From assembly GCF_001953635.1 (NCBI RefSeq), contig NZ_MEJH01000002.1, positions 1 through 64,000 of the forward strand: a stretch of DNA of 64,000 nt, written 5' to 3'. The notes below the pieces were generated by a model. The model was not told where the DNA came from and did no database searches. It worked only from the letters and a program-made list of their open reading frames with translations. Source of the DNA: Alteromonas abrolhosensis. Its GTDB lineage: Bacteria; Pseudomonadota; Gammaproteobacteria; Enterobacterales; Alteromonadaceae. A program made the translations under genes and the position numbers. Positions 54,953-63,651 of this stretch are shown in pieces (the first letter of the stretch is position 1; every line of letters begins with the position of its first letter).

Positions 54953-55951
54953 CTATTGTGCCGTGAGTACTTTCAAGCGCTTTATTTCATTATCGGTAAA
55001 ATGAGCAGTTTGATATTTCTTAAGCATTTCTTCTCGTTCGCCAGGCGTTAATGTCTGTTGCGCCAAGTCATTGCGGTATTGCTCGTAGTCAGCAATTTTG
55101 CTTTGCCACTGCGCTTGCTTTTCCCACGTCTTTGATAAGCGTTCGGCGACTTCAATGCCAAACTCAGCCGCCACTGCGTTATATCGATCGTTGATAGTAC
55201 TGTGGTTGTTTTTTATTTCGTTTATACGGTGCATATCCAGCGTTGGCTGGAAGACCTCACGTTCGGCAGGGCTTCCCGCTTTAATTGACTCTACAATGAG
55301 AGCTTTTCTTTCGTCTTTAGATAGCGTGTGTTCCTGAGCAACGCGTAAGCGCGCCAATGCAGCTTCATCCACCTGCGCCTCTTGACTAAAGAGATAGTGA
55401 TACTCTTTGTCGTTGAAATAGGCCCTTCTAATTTCCTCGCGCTCATCAAGTTTATAAGTCACATCTCGCAAGCTATGGTTTGAAAGGTCTACCTCTAATT
55501 CCACTGAAGATAATGCCACCTTGTAATCGACATAACGGGAAAATAAGTCAGTGGCTTGATTTGCTGTGTCTGGCGTGAATACAGTGTTTGCATGGGATAC
55601 ATAAGCAGACTTAACCGCTTGCGGTACTTCTGAGGTACGGGCAAATATAAATCGATCGAATGCGTCTTTTGTGGTGTAGTTTAGCTCGAAGGCTTGAAGA
55701 GCTTTGTTACTAACGTCTGATTGTTGTTTGTTATTGTTTAACAGCCTTGATTGTTGAGCAACGTGGCTTTCATCTAACTTTTTTTCCTGACTATTTGAGT
55801 CAGCGATATGCGTGGCGTCTTGATGGGAAAACTCGTCCTCAGATGACTTAGGCTCAGCTGCAAACAGGATATAAAGGACAACACCCAGTATCAAGAGAGC
55901 GATTAGCCCACCTGATACCGGGTTAATAAGGCTTTTTTTACCTTGCGTCAC
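54953..55951 (-). CDS. lif: Lipase chaperone (foldase)
   Basis: A 332-residue lipase-specific foldase anchored in the inner membrane by residues about 14-31, with a proline/alanine-poor linker and a helical periplasmic domain that folds the lipase before type II secretion. The C-terminal REEMLKKYQTAHFTDNEIKRL fits the family. The canonical chaperone motif RXXFDY(F/C)LSA appears only in diverged form as FDRFIFARTSE. The start is GTG overlapping the lipase stop (TAGTG), so folding partner and enzyme are translated together. Confidence 0.87.
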   Translation of the reverse strand: MTQGKKSLINPVSGGLIALLILGVVLYILFAAEPKSSEDEFSHQDATHIADSNSQEKKLDESHVAQQSRLLNNNKQQSDVSNKALQAFELNYTTKDAFDRFIFARTSEVPQAVKSAYVSHANTVFTPDTANQATDLFSRYVDYKVALSSVELEVDLSNHSLRDVTYKLDEREEIRRAYFNDKEYHYLFSQEAQVDEAALARLRVAQEHTLSKDERKALIVESIKAGSPAEREVFQPTLDMHRINEIKNNHSTINDRYNAVAAEFGIEVAERLSKTWEKQAQWQSKIADYEQYRNDLAQQTLTPGEREEMLKKYQTAHFTDNEIKRLKVLTAQ

Positions 55952-56925
55952 TAAAGCCCCAGCCCTTTGAGACGATTGGCCTGTTGAACAAATACGTCAA
56001 CTGGGTCAGTTTCAAACCAATGGGTTATACCAAAACTTTGGTTAACTTCATCTAGGTGGTTCATTTTATAATTGTCTTTTAGCACCTTGCCTAAATGCGA
56101 GCTACAGGTTGATACCAATCCATCATTGGTTTCATCAAACGCAGTGCCAGTAATAGCTAAGAATGGATCTACCACGTCCAATGCATTGGTATATGTTTTA
56201 CCACCACTCCACGAAAAATAATATACGCCATTTTCAGCCAGCATTTTTCCGTCGTTTCGACAATAAGCACTGGGCATTCCTTCCGGGTACTTCTGATTGA
56301 AAGCAATAGAACCCGCTGTTGAAAGGGAATTAAGTGCTGCAATGGAGTTTGTAGGTTTATCTCGAGGGTCTGAGCCAGACGCTATTTCAATAATATTGGC
56401 AAAAGCATCGACAACAATTCCAGCTGCGCCTTCGCCTATCGAACCTTCAGAGAATGCATCTCGTAGCTGATCGGCCACTTTGCTCCCCCAGTTTACGCCT
56501 GCCACTGAACTCACTGATGCAACTTTGTCAGGTGCAACGCTTGCTGCGTAACGTGCCGTTGGACCACCATGGCTGTGACCAATGAGATTAACTTTTTCGG
56601 CGCCAGATAACGCAAGAACTTCGTCTATATAATCTAAAAGTTGCTCGCCTCGCACTTCGGTAGAATTAGCCGGTGAAACTTCGGCAATATAAACCTCAGC
56701 GCCATTTCGGCTGAGTTTATGCGGTACCTTATAGAAATAATCGACAAATAATATATCTTCAAAACCGAACAACCCGTGTACGAGTACAATAGGGTGCTTA
56801 GTTTTTGCGTAGGTGTCAGCATAGGCTTGGCCAGAAAGGCCTAATGTTATGCTAAACAGCGCCAATATCGCTGCGCATTTTTCTACCCAACGTTTGGTAG
56901 AGCGTACGTGGTTATGTAATGTCAT
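55951..56925 (-). CDS. Secreted triacylglycerol lipase, family I.1/I.2
   Basis: A 324-residue lipase with a signal peptide (about 1-36, cut after AYA). The oxyanion HGL lies at 50-52 (HPIVLVHGLFG), and the nucleophile Ser118 is in GHSHGG. Two cysteines (SAYC and STCS) can form the single disulfide of Pseudomonas/Burkholderia lipases. The C-terminal FAITHWFETD-type region carries the acid and histidine positions. The foldase gene follows directly. It would hydrolyse lipids outside the cell. Confidence 0.93.
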   Translation of the reverse strand: MTLHNHVRSTKRWVEKCAAILALFSITLGLSGQAYADTYAKTKHPIVLVHGLFGFEDILFVDYFYKVPHKLSRNGAEVYIAEVSPANSTEVRGEQLLDYIDEVLALSGAEKVNLIGHSHGGPTARYAASVAPDKVASVSSVAGVNWGSKVADQLRDAFSEGSIGEGAAGIVVDAFANIIEIASGSDPRDKPTNSIAALNSLSTAGSIAFNQKYPEGMPSAYCRNDGKMLAENGVYYFSWSGGKTYTNALDVVDPFLAITGTAFDETNDGLVSTCSSHLGKVLKDNYKMNHLDEVNQSFGITHWFETDPVDVFVQQANRLKGLGL

Positions 56926-56955
56926 CGTGTGTGTCCCATAATTATGGTTATATGT

Positions 56956-56971
56956 GGTCTGTGGTCAGACC
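56956..56971. promoter_or_regulatory. Palindrome upstream of the lipase operon
   Basis: GGTCTG, TGGT, CAGACC is a perfect 6-bp-arm inverted repeat 31 bases before the lipase ATG, in the likely promoter region. It could be an operator or a leader hairpin; the evidence is position only. Confidence 0.35.
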
Positions 56972-57174
56972 TTTGTTATAATTATGTAAACAATATGTAA
57001 AGATCAACCTCTATGATAAGATTTTAATGAACCCATTTGCTTTGCACCCGGAAATTTTGGGCGGATTCACAATGCATAAGCCTGTTAATTCAACTAGATA
57101 GCTTTATTTTTGGGGTATATTTCCCCATACCATTTGTACCAGGCATACAGAGCATAAATAGCGCTTATAGTCGT

Positions 57175-57927
57175 TCATTTATTCCTAGAATATGTTTGAA
57201 TATAGTTTACAGCTAGACTCGAAGTGGTTAGCCACTGTCCTTTGAGTGGATTTAACCTCATACCAACTTGATGCTTGAGAGTGAAGTCATTTCCAACCCA
57301 GCTTGTTAATTCGCCTGGCTTAACGAATTTCTTCCAATCATGGGTTCCTATTGGTAGGTAGCGCATTACGTATTCCGCCCCCACAATAGCTACGATATAG
57401 CTTTTCAGTGTCCGGTTCAGCGTTGCCAAAATCAGCAGGCCACCCGGCTTAACTAAACTCGCGCACTCGCGTATAAGCTGCGGCTGATCAGGCACATGCT
57501 CAACAACTTCGGCATTAATTACCACGTCGTATTGCCGACCTTCTTCTACCACCTCGCTAGAAAGTTTATGCTGATAGTCTACTTTCACTCCCGTTTTTTC
57601 AGCATGACGCTTCGCCACTTCCACGCTCACCGCACTGGCATCTATGCCTGTTACCTGGGCACCTAATTTCGCAAGCGGCTCACTTATCAGCCCACCGCCA
57701 CTACCAATATCTATCACTGATAACGCAGAATAATCGGGTGGCAAGTTGCCTTTACCGAAATGATTTTCTATTTGTGCTTTTATAACGTTCAGCCTTGCTC
57801 GATTAAAATCCAGAGCAGTTTTATATTTACCTTTTGGGTCCCACCAAGAGTCAGCTAGCGCATCGAAACGCGCAGTTTCTTGTTCGGAGAAATTACTGTC
57901 GCCTGTTTTTTTGCTTTTATCGAGCAC
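57175..57927 (-). CDS. ubiG: Ubiquinone biosynthesis O-methyltransferase
   Basis: UbiG carries out both O-methylations of ubiquinone synthesis, on the hydroxyl groups of the polyprenyl ring intermediates. The 250-residue protein has the SAM-binding motif VIDIGSGGGLISEPLA near residue 70 and AEVVEHVPD after it. The C-terminal THDWKKFVKPGEL is a family hallmark. The start is GTG with AAGGT 8 bases upstream. It is divergent from the DUF2237 gene, with about 165 bases between them. Confidence 0.96.
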   Translation of the reverse strand: MLDKSKKTGDSNFSEQETARFDALADSWWDPKGKYKTALDFNRARLNVIKAQIENHFGKGNLPPDYSALSVIDIGSGGGLISEPLAKLGAQVTGIDASAVSVEVAKRHAEKTGVKVDYQHKLSSEVVEEGRQYDVVINAEVVEHVPDQPQLIRECASLVKPGGLLILATLNRTLKSYIVAIVGAEYVMRYLPIGTHDWKKFVKPGELTSWVGNDFTLKHQVGMRLNPLKGQWLTTSSLAVNYIQTYSRNK

Positions 57928-58092
57928 GATTTTTTACCTTAAAACGTAGTTACCGTAGAGCTTTATTGTTGACCCTTATCGAGCTGGGTCATAAGGTGGA
58001 TAGATTAGGTTCTATTACCCCTAACTTCGCCATCTGGCGATTTTAATTAGACATATCTATTAAAACATACGTTGTAAAAGAGGGTTCTGATT

Positions 58093-58452
58093 TTGGCGAA
58101 CGCAAAAAATGTTTATGGACGCCCACTCCAGCTGTGCTGTGGAAATACCGGATTTACGCGAGAAGGGTTCTGCTATGTCCCCGATGCTGACGTAGGTAAT
58201 CACAGCGTATGCGCGGTTGTCACTGACGAATTTCTGCAGTTTTCGCTACGACAGGGCAACGACCTCATCACGCCGTGGCCTAGTATGACATTTCCTGGAT
58301 TGTTAGCAGGCGACAGATGGTGTTTGTGTGCCGCTCGCTGGCTACAAGCCTATGAGGCAGGTGTTGCGCCGAAAGTACGCTTGGAAGCCACACATGAAAA
58401 GGCGTTAGACATTATTCCACTTTCACTGCTAGAAGAATACGCGGCAGATTAA
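58093..58452 (+). CDS. DUF2237 family protein
   Basis: A 119-residue cytoplasmic protein: NVYGRPLQLCCGNTGFTREGFC at the start, then VCAVVTDEFLQFS and NDLITPWPSMTFPGLLAGDRWCLCAARW, all typical of DUF2237. Cysteines at the two ends suggest metal or thiol chemistry, but the function is not known. The start is TTG with AGAGGG 9 bases upstream. It is convergent with the aldehyde dehydrogenase gene. Confidence 0.85.
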   Translation: MANAKNVYGRPLQLCCGNTGFTREGFCYVPDADVGNHSVCAVVTDEFLQFSLRQGNDLITPWPSMTFPGLLAGDRWCLCAARWLQAYEAGVAPKVRLEATHEKALDIIPLSLLEEYAAD

Positions 58453-58512
58453 TCTAAACCTGCCGCCTCGCCCTCGAATGCTTTTATTCGCACTATTGCG
58501 CGAACATTGCTT

Positions 58513-58534
58513 GATTGAGCGATTAAGCTCAATC
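58513..58534. other. Hairpin between convergent DUF2237 and dehydrogenase genes
   Basis: GATTGAGC faces GCTCAATC across GATTAA. It overlaps the end of the dehydrogenase gene on the minus strand. No T-run follows on either side, so termination is uncertain. Confidence 0.4.
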
Positions 58535-59967
58535 TATTGCTGAGGGGTACGAATTACCATAAGTCGTGTCTCAGACATATCTTCAATCGCATAGCGAATA
58601 CCTTCGCGCCCTAGACCTGAGTCTTTCACGCCACCATAGGGCATGTTGTCCACTCGCCAGCTTGGGACATCACCAATGACCACACCACCAACGTCAAGCA
58701 CATCCCATGCTTTGTGCGCTTTGTAAATATCGCGGGTAAACACACCAGCTTGAAGCCCGTATCGGCTATTATTTACTTCTTTAAGCGCTTCGTCGTAGTC
58801 ATCGAATGGCACCAAAATAGACAGCGGCCCAAAAGCTTCTTCGGCACTAGCATCACAATCCTTTGGTACATTTTCCATTACCGTAGCTTCAAGCATGGCA
58901 CCGTCTCGCGTTCCACCACATAGAATAGTCGCGCCTTTTTCTTTTGCCTCCTTAATCCAGCCGTGAAGGCGCTCTGCCTCACCTTCTGAAATCATGGGAC
59001 CAATAAAGGTGTCTTCGTTAGACGGGTCGCCAGACACTAACGCTTTAACTTTTTCCACATAGCGCGACTTAAATTCATCGTATATTTTACTATGTACTAA
59101 GAGGCGCTGAACGCTAATGCAGCTTTGGCCTGACTGATAATAAGCGCCAACAATTACCCGTTCGATGGCGTCTTCAATGTCGGCATCTTCATCAACCACA
59201 CATGCGGCGTTGCCGCCAAGCTCCAATACCACGGGTTTCTTTCCTGCTTTTGCTTTAAGCGCCCAGCCCACATCTGGCGAGCCTGTGAAACTAAGTAGCT
59301 TTAACCTTTCGTCAGTAGTGAATAAATCAGCGCCGTCTCGGCTACAAGGTAGAATAGAAAATGCGCCTTTGGGTAAGTCGGTTTCAGCTAAGACCTCGCC
59401 AATAATGAGCGCACCAATAGGCGTGCGCGAGGCAGGCTTAAGTACAAAGGTACAGCCCGCTGCGATGGCTGGTGCCACTTTGTGTGCAGCTAGGTTAAGG
59501 GGGAAATTAAACGGCGATATAAAAGAGCACGGACCTATCGGAACTTTCTTGGTCATACCCTGATAGCCTTTAGCACGCGCCGAAATTTCTAAATTCACCA
59601 CTTCGCCGTTAATACGAACTGATTCTTCTGCCGCTATTTTAAAGGTATCGATGAGACGGCTTACTTCGCCCTTCGCATCTTTAATTGGTTTTCCAGCTTC
59701 AATACACAGTGCTTGAGCTAACTCATCGGCTCTTTCGGTAAAGCGCTTCACACAGTGTTCCAGTACAGCTTGTCTTTCAAAAGGTGCCAGGGCTGCCATC
59801 GCTGGCTGGGCTTCTTCTGCAGCAGCAATAGCTTTATCGATGGTATCTGCATCGGCCATCGCCACCTTGGTTGCTACCTCTCCAGTGTATTTGTTAGTCA
59901 CGTCCAAATCGGTATTGGCATAATGTGGCTCGCTTGCTAAATAATAGGGATAGCTTTCCTTCAACAT
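58534..59967 (-). CDS. NAD(P)-dependent aldehyde dehydrogenase
   Basis: A 477-residue aldehyde dehydrogenase with Asn154 (SPFNFPLN), Lys177 (LKPASRTP), Glu249 (VLELGGNA) and the catalytic Cys283 (GQSCISVQR). The family oxidises aldehydes to acids. Succinate semialdehyde-, betaine aldehyde- and glyceraldehyde 3-phosphate-like activities are all possible. The ribosome binding site GAGG lies before ATG. It starts 31 bases after the acetolactate-synthase-like gene, so the two probably form an operon. Confidence 0.9.
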   Translation of the reverse strand: MLKESYPYYLASEPHYANTDLDVTNKYTGEVATKVAMADADTIDKAIAAAEEAQPAMAALAPFERQAVLEHCVKRFTERADELAQALCIEAGKPIKDAKGEVSRLIDTFKIAAEESVRINGEVVNLEISARAKGYQGMTKKVPIGPCSFISPFNFPLNLAAHKVAPAIAAGCTFVLKPASRTPIGALIIGEVLAETDLPKGAFSILPCSRDGADLFTTDERLKLLSFTGSPDVGWALKAKAGKKPVVLELGGNAACVVDEDADIEDAIERVIVGAYYQSGQSCISVQRLLVHSKIYDEFKSRYVEKVKALVSGDPSNEDTFIGPMISEGEAERLHGWIKEAKEKGATILCGGTRDGAMLEATVMENVPKDCDASAEEAFGPLSILVPFDDYDEALKEVNNSRYGLQAGVFTRDIYKAHKAWDVLDVGGVVIGDVPSWRVDNMPYGGVKDSGLGREGIRYAIEDMSETRLMVIRTPQQ

Positions 59968-59998
59968 TTTTAACTCCTCACCTTTCTATTGCGCTAGC

Positions 59999-61639
59999 TT
60001 AAAGCTTGGCGCTAAGCTCTTTAATTGTATGATTTAGCGTTTTATCGTTCATACTATAATCAACCGGACAATCGATAATATGTACGCCTTTTGTGTTCAA
60101 GCACTTATCCACCAAGTGGATAAGCACATCAGCATCGTCCACTCGCCAGCCTTGTGCACCATAACTTTGTGCATACTTAACAAAGTTAGGGTTGCCGTAA
60201 TCTAAACCAAATTCATCAAACTGCATGTTTGCCTGCTTCCATTTAATCATTCCGTACGCATCGTCGCGCAAGATGATCACCACAAGGTCTAGCTTAAGCC
60301 TCACAGCGGTCTCAATTTCTTGGCTATTCATCATAAAGCCACCATCGCCACAGACGCTTACCACAGGGACGTCAGGCTTCACTAGTTTGGCTGCTATAGC
60401 TGATGGCAAACCGGCCCCCATTGAAGCCAGTGCGTTATCTAAAAGCAGGGTGTTCGGATGATATGCGGGGTAATTTCGGGCAAACCATATTTTGTATATG
60501 CCGTTATCTAGGGTAACGATACCGTTGTCAGGCATAACCTTGCGAATATCTCGCACAAACCGCTCAGGTAAAATAGGGAATCGATTGTCGTCTTCCGCTT
60601 CAGCACGGTGATCTACATAGGCTTGATGCACATCTTTGTAGAAATCGAGTTTCCAACTGTCTTGTGGGGTAATCCCTTCTTTTATCTGCCAGATGCTGTT
60701 TGCGATATCTCCAACCACTTCAAGTTGTGGGAAATACACCGGGTCTACGGCAGCCGAATCAAAGTTGACATGAATCACTTTTTTGCTGTTGTGATGCATG
60801 AAGAACGGTGGCTTCTCCACAACATCATGGCCCACGTTGATAATAAGATCGGCACGCTCTATCGCTCTGTGTACAAAATCGCCGTCAGACAGGGCAGTAT
60901 TCCCTGCAAAGCGCGGGTCACTTTCGTTTAGTACACCTTTACCCATTTGGGTGGTAACAAAAGGAATGCAGGTTTTATCAACAAACTCCCTGAGCATTTT
61001 CGCTGTTAGCTTTCTGTTTGCTCCGGCGCCAATCAATAACAATGGCGACTGGGCTTCTTCAATCATAGTAATCGCAGCAGCAATCGCTTTGTATTCGGCG
61101 ATAGGTCGACGAGCCATGCTCGGCGTCAGTATCTGGGCACTGGTTTGTTCTGCTGCAATGTCTTCGGGCAATTCAATGTGTACAGCGCCAGGGCGCTCTT
61201 CATGGGCTAACCGAAAGGCCTCTCGAACAGTAGAAGGAATTCTATCGCCACTCACAATTTGGCTGGTGAATTTCGTGATGGGCCGCATCATGTCAACAAT
61301 ATCGATAACCTGAAAACGACCTTGCTTGCTGGTTTTAATCGGCTTTTGTCCCGTGATCATCAACATGGGCATTGCGCCAAGTTGGGCATAAGCCGCGGGG
61401 GTTACCAGATTAGTGGCGCCTGGCCCAAGTGTAGATAAGCACACCCCCACCTTTCCGGTAAGCCTGCCATAGGTAGCGGCCATGAAACCGGCGCCTTGCT
61501 CATGGCGAGTCAGCACCAATTTAATAGAGGATTCACGTAACGACTCTAATAAGTCGAGATTTTCTTCGCCTGGGATACCAAAGACGTACTCCACACCTTC
61601 TGCTTCTAATGCTTTAACAAATAAGTCGGACGCTTTCAT
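59999..61639 (-). CDS. Thiamine diphosphate enzyme, acetolactate-synthase-like
   Basis: A 546-residue TPP enzyme of the pyruvate oxidase/acetolactate synthase superfamily. The activating glutamate is Glu47 (TRHEQGAGF). The cofactor motif GDGGFMMNSQEIETA begins near residue 429 and ends with NPN. I start at the ATG at 61639, where AAGGAG is 10 bases upstream; a GTG three codons earlier overlaps that site. No small regulatory subunit is adjacent, so it is not the anabolic IlvBN type. A catabolic acetolactate synthase (AlsS) is the closest guess, with other 2-keto acid carboligations open. It is paired with an aldehyde dehydrogenase. Confidence 0.82.
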   Translation of the reverse strand: MKASDLFVKALEAEGVEYVFGIPGEENLDLLESLRESSIKLVLTRHEQGAGFMAATYGRLTGKVGVCLSTLGPGATNLVTPAAYAQLGAMPMLMITGQKPIKTSKQGRFQVIDIVDMMRPITKFTSQIVSGDRIPSTVREAFRLAHEERPGAVHIELPEDIAAEQTSAQILTPSMARRPIAEYKAIAAAITMIEEAQSPLLLIGAGANRKLTAKMLREFVDKTCIPFVTTQMGKGVLNESDPRFAGNTALSDGDFVHRAIERADLIINVGHDVVEKPPFFMHHNSKKVIHVNFDSAAVDPVYFPQLEVVGDIANSIWQIKEGITPQDSWKLDFYKDVHQAYVDHRAEAEDDNRFPILPERFVRDIRKVMPDNGIVTLDNGIYKIWFARNYPAYHPNTLLLDNALASMGAGLPSAIAAKLVKPDVPVVSVCGDGGFMMNSQEIETAVRLKLDLVVIILRDDAYGMIKWKQANMQFDEFGLDYGNPNFVKYAQSYGAQGWRVDDADVLIHLVDKCLNTKGVHIIDCPVDYSMNDKTLNHTIKELSAKL

Positions 61640-61730
61640 GTGCTGCACGCTCCTTGTAAATTGAGCAGAAAATAAAAGTACTTACTAAATGTGCTACGAA
61701 ACAATGCTGCGAATGGGTTTACTGTGTGTA

Positions 61731-61756
61731 ATAAAATGCCCGTGGTAAGCGGGCAT
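61731..61756 (-). terminator. Terminator after DUF4112 gene
   Basis: A 7-bp stem (ATGCCCG/CGGGCAT, 7-base loop) runs on the minus strand into TTTTATT. It lies about 110 bases after the DUF4112 stop and should end hemH-DUF4112 transcripts. Confidence 0.65.
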
Positions 61757-61865
61757 GTTAAAAATTAGTGTATAGCAGAGATAAAAGAAGTCTAATCACT
61801 GATAATTATGCGCTTGTATGCGAGCAAAGGGGAATCGCGCAGATATTTGGGTAACTAAACCTAGG

Positions 61866-62267
61866 TTATTCAGCGCTCCATTCGGATAGCGCCTTCTGTG
61901 TTGCTTTATCTACCTCATGTTTATTTTCACTTATCCACCAGCGCTCGATGATACGGACATTTTTCTGGTTGGCTTTGTAGAATATATCCACGATGTCGCC
62001 AACAAATGGAATAAAACCTAAGCCAAAGTCGATTGCCGAGTTTTTTACCATTTGAGCTATTAACGCTTTGGGCATACCCAATGATTTTCCCAGCCAAACT
62101 ATTCGGAGGGAAACGAAAAGCATCAGCGCGTCACCGGCTCCAGGAATAAGGCCCACGATTGAGTCCAAGCCTATTCTTATTGGAATAAAAGGGAGCTTTA
62201 CAGCAGTATCCAGCAAGTTCGCCAGTTTTTGCGCTTTAAGTAGTGCCTTTGGTGCTTTGCCTTCCAC
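61866..62267 (-). CDS. DUF4112 membrane protein
   Basis: A 133-residue protein of the DUF4112 family: IPIRIGLDSIVGLIPGAGDAL and FGLGFIPFVGDIVDIFYKAN are the paired PGxGD/PxVGD motifs, each next to a hydrophobic stretch, so two membrane segments are likely. Function is unknown. The start is GTG with AGGGAG 6 bases upstream. It lies 93 bases after hemH on the same strand and may be co-transcribed. Confidence 0.82.
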   Translation of the reverse strand: MEGKAPKALLKAQKLANLLDTAVKLPFIPIRIGLDSIVGLIPGAGDALMLFVSLRIVWLGKSLGMPKALIAQMVKNSAIDFGLGFIPFVGDIVDIFYKANQKNVRIIERWWISENKHEVDKATQKALSEWSAE

Positions 62268-62360
62268 GACTTTATCTCCCTATCAATATATTAAATGCGC
62301 CACCAAGGGTGATTTCCCTATTGGTTTTTCTCTAAACGTTTACTGTCAGCTTTTCAAACG

Positions 62361-63440
62361 CTACTTGTCAGCGCCCAGTGCTCTTGCTAAGCCTGCGCGC
62401 AAACCATTGTCCGACTGTACTGTCCACCCGTGCAGGTTTTCTTGCACTATGTCAAAAAGCACGTCTATGTGTTCTTTATCACTGTTAAGTGCCGCGATAT
62501 ATTCATAGCGTTCACCGCCAGCTTCCATAAAGTACTCGCGATTCTCTTCACCAATTTCTTCAATAGTTTCCAAACAATCGGCTGAGAAGCCAGGACACAT
62601 AACCTGAATGAATTTCACCCCTTTTTCAGGCAGCGACTTTAACGTTTCATCTGTATACGGTTTCAACCACTCTTCTCGACCAAAACGAGATTGGAAGGTT
62701 GTCATATATTCGTCGTGTGAAAGACCAAGTTTCTCGGCAAGCAAACGCGACGTTTTGTGGCACTCGCAGTGATAGGGATCACCATTCATTAAATAGCGCT
62801 TAGGAATACCGTGGTAAGACAAGATTAACTTGTCCGCTCTTCCATGGGTTTCCCAATGCGCTTTTACTTTGTTCGCCAGCGCGGTGATGAAATTATCGCG
62901 GTCGTGGTAGTGATTCACGAAGCGAAGTTCTGGTAGCCAACGGCGAGAGGTGAAATCCTTAGCGATAGCATCAAATGTGGAGCCAGTTGTCGACGCGCTG
63001 TATTGAGGGTAAAGCGGTAAAACGACGAGTTTGCGTACACCTTTTGCCAACATGGACTCAATGGTAGCGCCTATGGCGGGTTTGCCATAGCGCATGGCAA
63101 AATCGACAATCACGTCATCGCCGTATTGTGCTTTACAACGTTCTGCTATGGCACTCGCCTGCGCTTTTGTGATTGCCATCAGCGGAGAACCTTCATCCGT
63201 CCATACAGTGGAATAAGCCTCAGCTGAACGCTTAGGGCGAAAGTTCAAAATGATGCCATTTAATACAAACCACCAAATCGCTTTAGGCACTTCCACAACC
63301 CGAGGGTCAGAAAGAAACTCTTTCAAATAAGGGCGAAGCGCCTGCTTAGTCGGCGCTTCTGGCGTTCCCAAATTCGTAACCAGTACACCAATTTTATCTG
63401 ATTGCCCGTGAGTAAAGCCTTTGTTCGATTTGTATTTCAT
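62361..63440 (-). CDS. hemH: Ferrochelatase
   Basis: HemH inserts ferrous iron into protoporphyrin IX, the last step of heme synthesis. The 359-residue protein has the metal-ligand His210 (LSYHGIPKRY) and Glu291 (CLETIEEI), plus GxPxxP-type substrate segments (LGTPEAPT, LPLYPQYSASTTGS). Four cysteines (Cys225, Cys227, Cys282, Cys289) could hold an iron-sulfur cluster, as in some bacterial ferrochelatases; this is unproven. A divergent or separate promoter is expected upstream at about 63441-63550. Confidence 0.95.
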   Translation of the reverse strand: MKYKSNKGFTHGQSDKIGVLVTNLGTPEAPTKQALRPYLKEFLSDPRVVEVPKAIWWFVLNGIILNFRPKRSAEAYSTVWTDEGSPLMAITKAQASAIAERCKAQYGDDVIVDFAMRYGKPAIGATIESMLAKGVRKLVVLPLYPQYSASTTGSTFDAIAKDFTSRRWLPELRFVNHYHDRDNFITALANKVKAHWETHGRADKLILSYHGIPKRYLMNGDPYHCECHKTSRLLAEKLGLSHDEYMTTFQSRFGREEWLKPYTDETLKSLPEKGVKFIQVMCPGFSADCLETIEEIGEENREYFMEAGGERYEYIAALNSDKEHIDVLFDIVQENLHGWTVQSDNGLRAGLARALGADK

Positions 63441-63552
63441 GTATTTATAGTCCGAGAAGTACTGCGCTATATCCGTATTATACTGAATTACCTTAGATTA
63501 TGATCTGCTATAACGCCAAAAAAGTGCGATTGCACTAATAGATTTTAAGCAT

Positions 63553-63605
63553 TAAAAAAGCGGTAGATGTTCGAAAATACTTTTCAAAAACATGTACCGC
63601 TTTTT
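63553..63605 (-). terminator. Terminator of the AbgT-family transporter gene
   Basis: An 11-bp stem (TACCGCTTTTT at 63595-63605 facing AAAAAGCGGTA at 63555-63565), with a further ATGT/ACAT pair inside, ends in a T-run on the minus strand. It lies 47 bases after the transporter stop and upstream of hemH. Confidence 0.75.
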
Positions 63606-63651
63606 AGCTTGCCACTTAGTGAACTAGGTGGCATTTGACCAAGCTATTTAA

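Noticed and set aside
57110-57135. TGGGG/CCCCA hairpin as the ubiG terminator
   Set aside because: On the minus strand it is followed by A residues, not T; left unannotated.
60798-61313. 171-residue frame opposite the TPP enzyme
   Set aside because: Antisense shadow of an intact, well-recognised gene.
62361-63440. Frameshift in hemH because of its extended C-terminus
   Set aside because: The frame is intact from the start to the stop and all catalytic motifs are in order; the length is within the gammaproteobacterial range.
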